Assembly: GCF_019793465.1 (NCBI RefSeq)
Contig: NZ_JAILYJ010000017.1
Location: 93,340-157,339, forward strand
Direction of reading: 5' to 3'
From: Rhizobium croatiense
GTDB taxonomy: Bacteria; Pseudomonadota; Alphaproteobacteria; Rhizobiales; Rhizobiaceae
DNA: 64,000 nucleotides
Of the stretch, positions 9,155 through 17,857 are shown one piece after another. Numbering within the stretch: position 1 is the first letter of the stretch; each line of letters begins with the position of its first letter. The notes beneath the pieces were generated by a model. It saw nothing but the letters and a program-made list of their open reading frames with translations, did not search any database and was not told the origin of the DNA. A program made the position numbers and the translations under genes.

Positions 9155-9649
9155 ATGCTGGAAGCCTATCTGACGCTGAAGCCGGAATTCGAGATCATCG
9201 CCATGGAGCGCGAGGATTGCCGCGACGTCGCCGTCCTGCATGGCGAGCGTTTCGCAAGGCCCTGGGGCGACGGCGAGTTCCACAGCCTGCTGTCGCAGGA
9301 GACCGTGTTCGGCTTCGTCGCACGCCAGACCAATGCCATCCTGAAGAAGCCGCTGCCCGGCTTCATTCTTGCCCGCCAGGTCGCCGGCGAGGCGGAAATC
9401 CTGACGATCGCCGTGCAGGCGAAGGTCGCCCGTTCCGGGCTCGGCTGGCGGCTGATGCAAGCGGCGATGCGGGAGGCACGGGCGCGCGGCGGCGAGAGCA
9501 TGTTTCTCGAGGTCGACAACGGCAATACGGCCGCCCTCGGCCTCTACCGCAAGCTCGGCTTCGAGAAGGTCGGCGAGCGCCAAGGCTACTACAAGCAGGA
9601 AAGCGGCGCCCTTTCCACGGCGCTTGTCATGAAGCGCGTTCTTCGGTAG
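9155..9649 (+). CDS. rimI: Ribosomal-protein-alanine N-acetyltransferase RimI
   Basis: 164-aa GNAT acetyltransferase. Motif A is visible as VARSGLGWRLMQAAMREARA (the acetyl-CoA pyrophosphate loop; usual Q/RxxGxG/A), followed by FLEVDNGNTAALGLYRKLGF and a C-terminal YYKQ. RimI acetylates the N-terminal Ala of ribosomal protein S18; pairing with tsaB supports this identity within a large superfamily. I chose ATG 9155, just after the tsaB stop; ATG 9131, overlapping tsaB, is an alternative. A Fur-family gene follows. Confidence 0.87.
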   Translation: MLEAYLTLKPEFEIIAMEREDCRDVAVLHGERFARPWGDGEFHSLLSQETVFGFVARQTNAILKKPLPGFILARQVAGEAEILTIAVQAKVARSGLGWRLMQAAMREARARGGESMFLEVDNGNTAALGLYRKLGFEKVGERQGYYKQESGALSTALVMKRVLR

Positions 9650-9732
9650 TTCCGTGGCAGAGAGATGACAGGCCGACCGGCGCGACGACCGTGCGGGCGT
9701 TGTCGAAACGCGAATATTTTTGAAGGCGGGCC

Positions 9733-10161
9733 ATGCCTGATGTAGCCAAGACCCTTGAGGAGCTTTGCGCCGAACGCGGCATGCGCATGACCGAGCAGCG
9801 CCGGGTGATCGCGCGTATCCTGGAAGATTCGGCAGACCATCCCGACGTCGAAGAGCTCTACCGCCGCTCGGTGAAAGTCGATGCGAAAATCTCGATCTCG
9901 ACCGTCTATCGCACCGTCAAACTGTTCGAGGATGCCGGCATCATCGCCCGCCATGACTTCCGCGACGGGCGCTCGCGCTACGAAACAGTGCCGGAAGAGC
10001 ACCACGACCACCTCATCGACCTGAAAACCGGCACGGTCATCGAATTTCGCTCGCCGGAGATCGAGGCGCTGCAGGAACGCATCGCCCGCGAGCACGGCTT
10101 CCAGCTGGTCGACCATCGCCTGGAGCTCTATGGCATTCCGTTGAAGAAGGACGATCTCTGA
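9733..10161 (+). CDS. mur: Fur-family metalloregulator, Mur (manganese uptake regulator) type
   Basis: 142 aa with an N-terminal winged helix (MRMTEQRRVIARILEDS, then SISTVYRTVKLFEDAGI as recognition helix) and a C-terminal dimerisation domain with the metal ligands EEHHDHLIDLKTG. In R. leguminosarum and S. meliloti the closest Fur homologue is known to be Mur, which represses the Mn2+ transporter genes sitABCD when Mn is sufficient, while RirA takes over iron control. The sequence is close to those proteins as I remember them. The C-terminal Cys pairs of classical Fur are absent. GGCGGGCC lies upstream of ATG 9733. Confidence 0.85.
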   Translation: MPDVAKTLEELCAERGMRMTEQRRVIARILEDSADHPDVEELYRRSVKVDAKISISTVYRTVKLFEDAGIIARHDFRDGRSRYETVPEEHHDHLIDLKTGTVIEFRSPEIEALQERIAREHGFQLVDHRLELYGIPLKKDDL

Positions 10162-10188
10162 AGCAATGGCCGCCCGGGAGCAGCATCT

Positions 10189-10986
10189 TTGATCGCCTGG
10201 CTGCGCATCGCCTTGGCTGCGGCCGTCATCCTTGCCGTCAGCATCGTGCTCATACCGCTGCAGCTGCTGGCGCTGCGTTTCGACTGGCGGCTGCGCCGCC
10301 GGCTGCCGCGCATCTGGCACCGCATCAGCTGCTATTGCCTCGGCATCCGCGTGCGCGTGAGCGGCAGGCTGGAAGACCGGCGGCCGCTGATGCTCTGCTC
10401 CAACCATTCGTCCTGGATGGATATCATGGTGATGTCGGCCGTTGCCGACGTCGCCTTCATCGCCAAGATCGAGGTGGCCGACTGGCCGATCTTCGGCACG
10501 CTCGCCAAGCTGCAGAAAAGCGTCTTCGTCGTGCGCGAGGAGAGGCGCAAAACCGGCCATCAGGCCAATGAAATCGCCGGGCGCATGGCCGACGGCGAAA
10601 TCATCGTGCTCTTCCCCGAGGGCACGACCTCGGACGGGAACCGGCTGCTGGAGGTGAAATCCTCGCTGTTCGGCGCCGCCGCGATGGCCGTGCCCGCCTC
10701 GCCGACGGGAACAGTCGTGGTGCAGCCGGTGGCGATCGCCTATACCCGGGTGCACGGCATCCCGATGGGACGCTATCACAGGCCGCTCGCCGCCTGGCCG
10801 GGGGATATCGAGCTCTTGCCGCACCTCATCGACATCGTCAGATGCGGCGCCCTCGACGCGGAGGTTTGCTTCGGCGAAGCAGTGGAATACCGCGCCGACA
10901 CCAACCGCAAGGAGGTCAGCGCGACGATTGCCTCGCGAATCCGCAACCTCCTGAACAGCCGCCTGCGCGGGCGGGAAATTTCCTAA
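10189..10986 (+). CDS. olsA: 1-acyl-glycerol-phosphate-type acyltransferase, likely OlsA
   Basis: 265 aa, TTG start after GGGAG. One N-terminal membrane segment (residues 6-28), then the LPLAT motifs NHSSWMDI (motif I, NHx4D) and FPEGTTSDGNRLL (motif III). Members move acyl chains to lysophospholipid; in rhizobia the OlsA homologue acylates lyso-ornithine lipid to ornithine lipid, a phosphorus-free membrane lipid. I favour OlsA over PlsC because, as I recall, S. meliloti olsA lies in the same neighbourhood beside the fur-like gene and miaB. Sequence alone would also fit PlsC. Confidence 0.75.
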   Translation: MIAWLRIALAAAVILAVSIVLIPLQLLALRFDWRLRRRLPRIWHRISCYCLGIRVRVSGRLEDRRPLMLCSNHSSWMDIMVMSAVADVAFIAKIEVADWPIFGTLAKLQKSVFVVREERRKTGHQANEIAGRMADGEIIVLFPEGTTSDGNRLLEVKSSLFGAAAMAVPASPTGTVVVQPVAIAYTRVHGIPMGRYHRPLAAWPGDIELLPHLIDIVRCGALDAEVCFGEAVEYRADTNRKEVSATIASRIRNLLNSRLRGREIS

Positions 10987-11090
10987 AACGCGTCGCGATC
11001 TTTCAGATGCGCTCCTCGCGCTCTAGCTCCTGGTTTTCTCGCATGTCGTTGCCGCAAGATCGCTGCACAGTTTTGCGCGGCTGCTAAAAC
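10984..11090 (+). repeat. Dispersed intergenic repeat, family A, copy 1
   Basis: About 107 bases that match, with scattered differences, the elements at 15327-15437 and (reversed) 48204-48310: shared blocks include GTCGCGATCTTTCAGAT, GCATGTCGTTGCCGCA and TCGCTGCACA. It fills the gap between olsA and miaB. Size, palindromic ends and intergenic placement resemble the RIME elements described in Rhizobium; identity with a named RIME class is not checked. Confidence 0.7.
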
Positions 11091-11135
11091 AAGATTTTGA
11101 TTTTCTCGGGCGGCAAAAACCACTACATAGCCGCC

Positions 11136-12545
11136 ATGACACAGGACAGCGCCCTTCTCCAGGCCCCGGAGCCGATGCTCCGCGACGGCTCCAACAGCCG
11201 CAAGGTCTTTATCAAGACCTATGGCTGCCAGATGAACGTCTATGATTCCACGCGCATGAGCGATGCGCTCGCCCGCGACGGTTACGAGCCGACCGAGGAC
11301 ATGGAAGAGGCCGACCTCGTCCTTCTCAACACCTGCCATATCCGCGAAAAGGCGGCCGAGAAGGTCTACTCCGCGCTCGGCCGGCTGCGCGAGATGAAGA
11401 AGAAGAAGGCGGCGGACGGAAGGGACATGATGATCGGCGTTGCCGGCTGCGTCGCCCAGGCCGAAGGCGAGGAGATCCTGCGCCGGGCGCCGGCCGTCGA
11501 CGTCGTCATCGGTCCGCAGACCTATCATCGCCTGCCGGAAGCGCTGCGGCGGGCCAAACAGGGCCAGCGCGTCGTCGATACCGAATATGCGATCGAGGAC
11601 AAGTTCGAACATCTGCCGATCGCCGAGAGCCGGAAGATCCGCGCCCGCGGCGTCACCGCCTTCCTGACGGTGCAGGAGGGCTGCGACAAGTTCTGCACCT
11701 TCTGCGTCGTGCCCTATACCCGCGGCTCGGAAGTGTCGCGGCCGGTTTCCCAGATCGTCGAGGAAGCCGAAAAGCTGGTCGAAGCCGGCGTGCGCGAGAT
11801 CACCCTGCTCGGCCAGAACGTCAATGCCTGGCACGGCACCGGGCCGAGGGGCGAGGCATGGAGCCTCGGCGACCTGCTCTACCGCCTTGCCGAGATCCCC
11901 GGCCTTGCCCGGCTGCGTTATACCACCAGCCATCCGCGCGACATGGACGACCGGCTGATCGAGGCCCACCGCGACTTGCGGGCGCTGATGCCCTATCTGC
12001 ACCTGCCGGTGCAATCGGGCTCGGACCGCATCCTGAAAGCGATGAACCGGCGCCATACGGCCGCCGAATATCTGACGCTGATCGAACGCATCCGCACGGT
12101 GCGGCCCGACATCGCGCTGTCGGGCGATTTCATCACCGGCTTTCCGGGGGAGACAGACGCGGATTTTGAGGATACACTGAGACTTGTAGAGGAGGTGCGC
12201 TACGCGCAGGCCTTCTCGTTCAAATACTCGACACGGCCGGGCACACCCGGTGCGGAACTGAAGGACCAGGTGCCGGAAGAAATCAAGGCAGAACGGCTGG
12301 AACGCCTGCAAGCGCTTCTTTTGAAGCAGCAGCAGGAATTTGCCGAATCCTGCATCGGCAAGGAGATCGATCTGCTGCTCGAAAAGCCCGGCCGCATGCC
12401 CGGCCAGCTAATCGGACGTTCTCCCTGGCTTCAATCCGTGAATGTTGATGCAAAAGCATCGCAAATCGGTGACATTATTAAAGTGCGAATCACCGGAACC
12501 GGAACGAACAGCCTGTTTGCCGAACGCGCAGAGGCTGCGGTCTAA
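11136..12545 (+). CDS. miaB: tRNA-2-methylthio-N6-isopentenyladenosine synthase MiaB
   Basis: 469-aa radical-SAM methylthiotransferase acting on i6A37 of tRNAs reading UNN codons. Order: UPF0004 domain with cluster cysteines in KTYGCQMNVYDS, LLNTCHIREKA and GVAGCVAQAEG; radical SAM core with the CxxxCxxC motif CDKFCTFCVVPY; C-terminal TRAM domain. The start at 11136 (MTQDSALL) is preferred over an upstream ATG at 11097 inside the repeat. It begins an operon miaB-phoH-ybeY-corC with tight spacing. Confidence 0.96.
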   Translation: MTQDSALLQAPEPMLRDGSNSRKVFIKTYGCQMNVYDSTRMSDALARDGYEPTEDMEEADLVLLNTCHIREKAAEKVYSALGRLREMKKKKAADGRDMMIGVAGCVAQAEGEEILRRAPAVDVVIGPQTYHRLPEALRRAKQGQRVVDTEYAIEDKFEHLPIAESRKIRARGVTAFLTVQEGCDKFCTFCVVPYTRGSEVSRPVSQIVEEAEKLVEAGVREITLLGQNVNAWHGTGPRGEAWSLGDLLYRLAEIPGLARLRYTTSHPRDMDDRLIEAHRDLRALMPYLHLPVQSGSDRILKAMNRRHTAAEYLTLIERIRTVRPDIALSGDFITGFPGETDADFEDTLRLVEEVRYAQAFSFKYSTRPGTPGAELKDQVPEEIKAERLERLQALLLKQQQEFAESCIGKEIDLLLEKPGRMPGQLIGRSPWLQSVNVDAKASQIGDIIKVRITGTGTNSLFAERAEAAV

Positions 12546-12563
12546 CCCAAGGAGCCCGACCGC

Positions 12564-13619
12564 TTGAACGGACAAGAATTGGTTTCTTCTTCACCGCGCC
12601 ACCCCCGCACGCCGAGCGACACCAATCACTTCGTCCTGACGTTCGAGAACAATCGGTTCGCCAGCGAGCTCTTCGGTCAATTCGACCAGAACCTCAAGCT
12701 GCTCGAGGAGCGGCTCAACATCGATGCGCGGGCGCGCGGTAATTCCGTCGTCATATCGGGCGACGTCGTGACCACCAACCAGGCACGGCGCACGCTCGAC
12801 TATCTCTATGAAAAGCTTCAGAAAGGCGGCAGCGTGGAACGATCCGACGTCGAGGGCGCAATCCGCATGGCGGTCGCCGCCGACGACCAGCTCAGCCTGC
12901 CCACAATGGAGCGCAAGGCCAAGCTGACGATGGCGCAGGTCTCCACCCGCAAGAAGACGATCATCGCCCGCACGCCGACCCAGGACGCCTATATCAGGGC
13001 GCTGGAACGCTCCGAACTGGTCTTCGGCGTCGGCCCGGCCGGCACCGGCAAGACCTATCTCGCCGTCGCCCATGCCGCCCAGCTGCTGGAACGCGGCGCC
13101 GTCGAAAAGATCATCCTGTCGCGTCCGGCCGTCGAGGCCGGTGAGCGCCTGGGCTTCCTGCCCGGCGACATGAAGGAAAAGGTCGATCCCTATCTTCGCC
13201 CGCTCTATGACGCGCTCTACGACATGATCCCCGCCGACAAGGTCGACCGGGCAATCACCGCCGGGGTCATCGAGATCGCGCCGCTCGCCTTCATGCGCGG
13301 CCGCACGCTCGCCAATGCCGCGATTATCCTCGACGAAGCGCAGAACACCACGTCGATGCAGATGAAGATGTTCCTGACGCGCCTCGGCGAGAATGCCCGG
13401 ATGATCGTCACCGGCGACCCGAGCCAGATCGACCTGCCGCGCGGCGTCAAATCCGGCCTGGTCGAGGCCCTGCAGCTGCTGAACGGCGTCGAGGGCATCT
13501 CGATCGTGCGTTTCAAGGATACCGACGTCGTGCGTCACCCGTTGGTCGGGCGCATCGTCAGGGCCTATGATTCCACCTATGCCGTCGATGCTGCTGAAGA
13601 CGTCAGCCGGCAGGACTAA
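12564..13619 (+). CDS. phoH: PhoH-family ATPase (YbeZ)
   Basis: 351 aa with TTG start, AAGGAG ten bases upstream. An N-terminal KH-like part is followed by the PhoH ATPase domain: Walker A GPAGTGKTY near residue 157, the ILSRPAVEAGERLGFLPGD segment and Walker B IILDEAQNTT. YbeZ is an RNA-helicase-like NTPase that works with YbeY in ribosome and rRNA quality control; the two genes overlap by one base here (TAATG). Role inferred from the conserved ybeZ-ybeY-corC-lnt order. Confidence 0.93.
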   Translation: MNGQELVSSSPRHPRTPSDTNHFVLTFENNRFASELFGQFDQNLKLLEERLNIDARARGNSVVISGDVVTTNQARRTLDYLYEKLQKGGSVERSDVEGAIRMAVAADDQLSLPTMERKAKLTMAQVSTRKKTIIARTPTQDAYIRALERSELVFGVGPAGTGKTYLAVAHAAQLLERGAVEKIILSRPAVEAGERLGFLPGDMKEKVDPYLRPLYDALYDMIPADKVDRAITAGVIEIAPLAFMRGRTLANAAIILDEAQNTTSMQMKMFLTRLGENARMIVTGDPSQIDLPRGVKSGLVEALQLLNGVEGISIVRFKDTDVVRHPLVGRIVRAYDSTYAVDAAEDVSRQD

Positions 13620-14134
13620 TGGCCGAGCTCGACATCCAGATCAGCATCGAGAACATCGGCTGGCCCGAGGAAGAGACGCTGCTGGCTTTTTGCGGCCGCG
13701 TGCTCGGGGCAGCGGCAGTCTATCTCCGCGACAGCGAAAAGCAGCCCTTCCCGACGATACCGCCCGAGGTTTCGCTGGTCTTTACCGACGACGCCTCGAT
13801 CCAGGACATCAACGCCGAGTGGCGCGGCAAGGACAAGGCGACCAACGTGCTCTCCTTTCCGGCCTTTCCGGTTCAGCCGGGAAAAATGCCCGGCCCGATG
13901 CTCGGCGATATCATCATCGCCCGGGAGACGGTGGAGCGGGAGGCCCATGAGCTCGAAAAGAGTTTCGACGACCACCTGACCCATCTTCTGGTGCACGGTT
14001 TCTTGCATCTTCTCGGCTACGACCATATGAATAGTACCGAAGCCGAAATTATGGAGGGGCTGGAGACTCGCATTTTGGCGCAGCTCGGCCTATCTGATCC
14101 TTACGAGGGTCAAGACCTTAAAATGGAACCATGA
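13619..14134 (+). CDS. ybeY: Endoribonuclease YbeY (16S rRNA maturation)
   Basis: 171 aa, slightly longer than E. coli YbeY. The zinc site H-x3-H-x5-H appears as HGFLHLLGYDH near residues 126-136, preceded by the strand ATNVLSFPAFP. YbeY cleaves single-stranded RNA and matures the 3-prime end of 16S rRNA; in S. meliloti it is also known to affect small-RNA regulation much like Hfq. Overlaps phoH by one base upstream and corC by four bases downstream. Confidence 0.94.
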   Translation: MAELDIQISIENIGWPEEETLLAFCGRVLGAAAVYLRDSEKQPFPTIPPEVSLVFTDDASIQDINAEWRGKDKATNVLSFPAFPVQPGKMPGPMLGDIIIARETVEREAHELEKSFDDHLTHLLVHGFLHLLGYDHMNSTEAEIMEGLETRILAQLGLSDPYEGQDLKMEP

Positions 14135-15276
14135 GCGACTTTACGACGAAGCCGGCGGCAGACGCCAAGGACTCCGAGTCATCCTCCTCTTCGGACGAGG
14201 CAGGCAGTAGTAGTCGGCCATCCGGCCGATCCCAATCCTTCTGGTCGCGCGCCGCGCGCATTCTCCGCCCGCAGCAGGGCTCGCGGCTGCGCGAGGATCT
14301 GGCCGACGCGCTGATGACCGACGCGGCCGGCGACGACGCCTTTTCGCCCGACGAGCGGGCGATGCTGCATAATATCCTGCGCTTCCGCGAAGTGCGCGTC
14401 GCCGACGTGATGGTGCCGCGCGCCGATATCGAGGCCGTCGACCAGAACATCACCATCGGCGAGCTGATGATCCTGTTCGAGGAATCCGGCCGCTCGCGCA
14501 TGCCCGTCTATGCCGATACGCTCGACGATCCGCGCGGCATGGTGCATATCCGCGACCTGCTCTCCTATGTCGCCAAACAGGCGCGCAACAAGCGCCGCGG
14601 CCCGACAAAGCCGGCCGTTACCCTGCCGGCGATCGACGTTGCGCCCGAGAATATCCAGAAGCCGACGCGTTCGGCCAAGCCGAATTTCGATCTCGCCCGC
14701 GTCGACCTGCAGAAGACGCTGGCCGAGGCCGGCATCATCCGCAAGATCCTGTTCGTACCGCCGTCTATGCTGGCCTCCGACCTGTTGCGCCGGATGCAGG
14801 TGAACCGCACGCAGATGGCGCTGGTCATCGACGAATATGGCGGCACCGACGGTCTCGCCTCGCATGAGGACATCGTCGAAATGGTGGTCGGTGACATCGA
14901 CGACGAACATGACGACGAAGAGGTGATGTTCAAGCGGGTTGCCGAAGACGTCTTCATCGCCGACGCCCGCGTCGAACTGGAAGAGATCGCCGCAGCGATC
15001 GGGCCGGATTTCGACATCAGCGAGCAGGTCGACGAAGTCGATACGCTGGGCGGGCTGATCTTCTCGGCCCTCGGCCGCATTCCGGTGCGCGGAGAGGTCG
15101 TCCAGGCGCTGCCGAATTTCGAGTTCCACATCCTCGATGCCGATCCACGCCGGATCAAACGGCTGCGCATCACCCGCAAGCGCCACGCGATCCGCCGCCG
15201 CGCCAAAGAGGCCGGCGACATCACGCCCGGCTCCGAGACCGGCGACGACCGCCCGGCCGAATCGACCGCCAACTAG
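14131..15276 (+). CDS. corC: CBS-pair/CorC_HlyC-domain protein (CorC/TlyC type)
   Basis: 381-aa soluble protein: acidic, Ser-rich N terminus, a first CBS motif following VADVMVPRADIEAVDQN, a variable insert of about 60 residues, a second CBS with MALVIDEYGGTDGLASHEDI, and the C-terminal CorC_HlyC domain ending in a basic tail. It has no DUF21 membrane domain, so it is the short CorC form linked to Mg/Co efflux or membrane integrity rather than a CNNM-type transporter. ATGA overlap with ybeY. Exact role is not settled for the family. Confidence 0.85.
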   Translation: MSDFTTKPAADAKDSESSSSSDEAGSSSRPSGRSQSFWSRAARILRPQQGSRLREDLADALMTDAAGDDAFSPDERAMLHNILRFREVRVADVMVPRADIEAVDQNITIGELMILFEESGRSRMPVYADTLDDPRGMVHIRDLLSYVAKQARNKRRGPTKPAVTLPAIDVAPENIQKPTRSAKPNFDLARVDLQKTLAEAGIIRKILFVPPSMLASDLLRRMQVNRTQMALVIDEYGGTDGLASHEDIVEMVVGDIDDEHDDEEVMFKRVAEDVFIADARVELEEIAAAIGPDFDISEQVDEVDTLGGLIFSALGRIPVRGEVVQALPNFEFHILDADPRRIKRLRITRKRHAIRRRAKEAGDITPGSETGDDRPAESTAN

Positions 15277-15326
15277 TCAACGTGTCGTCATTCCCGAACC
15301 GCTGCGCGGTTCCTGACGACATGCAT

Positions 15327-15437
15327 TAAAGCGTGTCGCGATCTTTCAGATTCGCTCCTTGCGCTTTAATTTAGCTCTTTGTTTTGCGCATGTCGTTGCC
15401 GCAAAATCGCTGCACACTTCTGCGCGACATGCTCTAA
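15327..15437 (+). repeat. Dispersed intergenic repeat, family A, copy 2
   Basis: About 111 bases between corC and lnt, the fullest forward copy: GTGTCGCGATCTTTCAGATT at its start, GCGCATGTCGTTGCCGCAAA in the middle and GCGACATGCTCTAA at the end. Direct match to 10984-11090 and inverted match to 48204-48310. The preceding 40 bases end in GACGACATGCATTAAAG, which also occurs in the element at 22855, so mosaic pieces adjoin here. RIME-like by size and placement. Confidence 0.75.
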
Positions 15438-15503
15438 CAGGACAAAGAGCCGCTTTTTTGAAAGACTGCGGATGGGTTGATTCGCGGTTTGATGGGAGTG
15501 CGC

Positions 15504-17108
15504 ATGGAGCGGCTTGCGGACAGGGTTATCCTCGTCTGGGGGGTCAAACGGTCGTTGCTGGCCGTTGCCGCAGGGGCATTCGCCGTGCTGGCGCTGCCCC
15601 CCTTCGGCTTTTTCGCGGCGATGTTCCTCTCCTTCACGCTGCTCGTCTGGCTGATCGACGGGGCAGCGGCTTCTCCTGAAAGCGGGCTGATCGGCAGGCT
15701 GTGGCCGGCCTTTGCGGTCGGCTGGCTATTCGGCTTCGGCTATTTCGTCGCCGGCCTCTGGTGGCTCGGCCATGCGCTGCTGGTCGATTCGGAGGAGTTC
15801 GCCTGGGCGCTGCCGCTCGCCATCCTCGGTCTGCCGGCCGGTCTGGCGATCTTCTACGGGCTGGCTGTCGCACTGGCCCGCATCTTCTGGTCCGACGGCA
15901 TGGGGCGGATCGCCGCACTTGCAGCCGGCTTCGGGCTGATGGAATGGCTTCGCAGCGTCATCCTGACCGGTTTTCCCTGGAACGCCATCGGCTACGGCCT
16001 GATGCCGGTTCCGCTGATGATGCAGTCGGCGCACGTGATCGGAGCGATGGGCGTCACCGCCCTTGCCGTCTTCGTCTTTTCCGCCCCCGCCCTTGTCGGC
16101 ACCCGGCAGGGCGCACGCACCGGCATTGCGCTTGCCGTCCTGCTATTTGCCGCCCATCTCGGCTACGGCGCCTACGCTCTCTATCTGGCGCCGCGGCCGG
16201 CACCGTTGCCCGAGGACAAGCGGCCGGTGGTGCGGCTGGTGCAGCCGGCCATCGACCAGGCGGCGAAGATGGACAACGACGCCGATCGCAATGCGATCTT
16301 CGAGACGCATCTCAAGCTTTCGGCCGAGGCGCCGAGGAATGGCGGACGCAAGCCCAATATCATCGTCTGGCCGGAAACCTCGATCCCCTTCATCCTGACC
16401 GACAACCAGGATGCGCTGACGCGGATCGCCGATACGCTCGACGACGACCAGATCCTGATCGCCGGCGCGGTGCGCGCCGAGGAGATGGGACCGGGCACGC
16501 CGGTGCGCTACTACAATTCCATCTATGTGATCGACGGCCGCGGCCAGATCATTGCAGCCTCCGACAAGGTGCACCTGGTGCCCTTCGGCGAATATCTGCC
16601 CTTCGAAGACCTTCTCACCGAACTCGGCATCCAGAACGTCGTCGAGATACCCGGCGGGTTTTCGGCTGCCGCAAGCCGGCACCTGCTGGCGCTGCCCGGC
16701 GGCCTCAATCTTTATCCGCTGATCTGCTACGAGATCATTTTTCCTGATGAAATGACCGGCGACATAAAGGACGCCAACGCCCTCCTCAACCTCACCAATG
16801 ATGCCTGGTTCGGCATGACGCCCGGCCCCTATCAGCATTTCCTGCAGGCGCGGGTGCGGGCGGTCGAGACCGGCCTGCCGCTGATTCGCGACGCCAATAG
16901 CGGCATTTCGGCGCTGGTGAACGCCCACGGAGAAATAATCGCCGGCCTCGATCTTGGAGAAACCGGCTTTATTGATGCAACTGTCGATAGCCTCAGTGAT
17001 GGGTTCGGAACCACATACCCCCACCAGACATACTTCTGGTTGACCGAGGCTCTTTTGATTTTGATTGCGCTGATCTCGCGCGGAGGTTTTATTTTAGGGT
17101 TGAATTGA
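15504..17108 (+). CDS. lnt: Apolipoprotein N-acyltransferase (Lnt; ActA in rhizobial acid-tolerance work)
   Basis: 534-aa inner-membrane enzyme that adds the third acyl chain to lipoproteins. About six N-terminal membrane helices precede a periplasmic nitrilase domain with the Glu of WPETSIPF, the Lys of DKVHLVPFGEYLPF and the Cys of ICYEIIF; a last helix ends the protein. Start 15504 (MERLADRV) has GGGAG five bases upstream; TTG 15477 and ATG 15492 are alternatives. In Sinorhizobium the homologue actA is needed for growth at low pH and sits before phrR, as here. Confidence 0.93.
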   Translation: MERLADRVILVWGVKRSLLAVAAGAFAVLALPPFGFFAAMFLSFTLLVWLIDGAAASPESGLIGRLWPAFAVGWLFGFGYFVAGLWWLGHALLVDSEEFAWALPLAILGLPAGLAIFYGLAVALARIFWSDGMGRIAALAAGFGLMEWLRSVILTGFPWNAIGYGLMPVPLMMQSAHVIGAMGVTALAVFVFSAPALVGTRQGARTGIALAVLLFAAHLGYGAYALYLAPRPAPLPEDKRPVVRLVQPAIDQAAKMDNDADRNAIFETHLKLSAEAPRNGGRKPNIIVWPETSIPFILTDNQDALTRIADTLDDDQILIAGAVRAEEMGPGTPVRYYNSIYVIDGRGQIIAASDKVHLVPFGEYLPFEDLLTELGIQNVVEIPGGFSAAASRHLLALPGGLNLYPLICYEIIFPDEMTGDIKDANALLNLTNDAWFGMTPGPYQHFLQARVRAVETGLPLIRDANSGISALVNAHGEIIAGLDLGETGFIDATVDSLSDGFGTTYPHQTYFWLTEALLILIALISRGGFILGLN

Positions 17109-17260
17109 CCAAAAACCCCTAAAATTGCATAGTGATGACAATCGGCGTTCCTAACGTATGTTGGAAGGTGGGTTCCCACCGACTGCAACGTGGCGTTTTG
17201 GGATGGATCAGGGGCATGCCGGTTTGGACACAGGTTGAAATTCGTAGCTAGGGCACGATC

Positions 17261-17680
17261 ATGATAGAAAACAAGAAAAAGCCGAATCCCATCGACATCC
17301 ATGTTGGCAGCCGCATTCGCCTCCGCCGAACGATGCTGGGCATGAGCCAGGAAAAGCTTGGCGAAAGCCTCGGCATCACCTTTCAGCAGATCCAGAAATA
17401 TGAAAAGGGCACCAACCGCGTCGGTGCTAGCCGTCTGCAGAATATCTCGAGCATTTTGAACGTCCCGGTCTCCTTCTTCTTCGAGGATGCACCCGGCGAA
17501 CATTCCGGCGCCATCGGCGGCATGGCCGAAGCCTCCAGCTCGAATTATGTCGTCGATTTCCTCTCCTCCTCCGAAGGCCTGCAACTCAACCGCGCCTTCG
17601 TGAAGATTTCCGATCCCAAGGTTCGCCGCAAGGTCGTGGAACTGGTCAAGGCGCTCGCGGCCGAAGCCGACGCCGACTGA
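17261..17680 (+). CDS. praR: XRE-family transcriptional regulator, PraR/PhrR type
   Basis: 139 aa: N-terminal Cro/C1 helix-turn-helix (RIRLRRTMLGMSQEKLGESL, then FQQIQKYEKGTNRV) and a short C-terminal dimer region. The protein closely resembles PraR of R. leguminosarum, which represses quorum-sensing regulators and affects biofilm and root attachment, and PhrR of Sinorhizobium, induced by low pH and located beside actA/lnt. Both statements are from literature memory. The 152-base upstream gap is AT-richer than the surroundings and likely holds its own promoter. A clear terminator follows. Confidence 0.85.
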   Translation: MIENKKKPNPIDIHVGSRIRLRRTMLGMSQEKLGESLGITFQQIQKYEKGTNRVGASRLQNISSILNVPVSFFFEDAPGEHSGAIGGMAEASSSNYVVDFLSSSEGLQLNRAFVKISDPKVRRKVVELVKALAAEADAD

Positions 17681-17705
17681 TCACAGCTCCCTTCGCAGAA
17701 TGGAA

Positions 17706-17728
17706 GGCGGCCGAAAGGCCGCTTTTTT
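17706..17728 (+). terminator. Intrinsic terminator after praR
   Basis: GCGGCC (17707-17712), loop GAAA, GGCCGC (17717-17722), then six T (17723-17728). A canonical rho-independent terminator separating praR from metK. Confidence 0.9.
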
Positions 17729-17762
17729 GCGTTTTTGGGGCAAAATTTGTCACTTTGTCGCG

Positions 17763-17784
17763 GATATAAAGATATATTTATGTC
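17763..17784 (+). promoter_or_regulatory. Imperfect palindrome upstream of metK, candidate operator
   Basis: GATATAAA (17763-17770), GATATA, TTTATGTC (17777-17784): the outer arms are inverted repeats with one mismatch, and GATATA also repeats directly. It lies about 75 bases before metK in a markedly AT-rich strip after the praR terminator. Position suggests control of metK; methionine-cycle genes in proteobacteria are often governed by ArsR-family repressors such as SahR, but I cannot assign this site to one. Confidence 0.5.
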
Positions 17785-17857
17785 CTTCTGCGCTTGTCAT
17801 CGGCGCTCGAACTGAGTACCTACTAGCAGGCTTTTATTCTTTGAGGGGAATCCCGGA

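Noticed and set aside
17729..17857. SAM-II or other SAM riboswitch before metK
   Set aside because: I could not recognise the conserved core or a convincing pseudoknot; only an AT-rich palindrome is clear.
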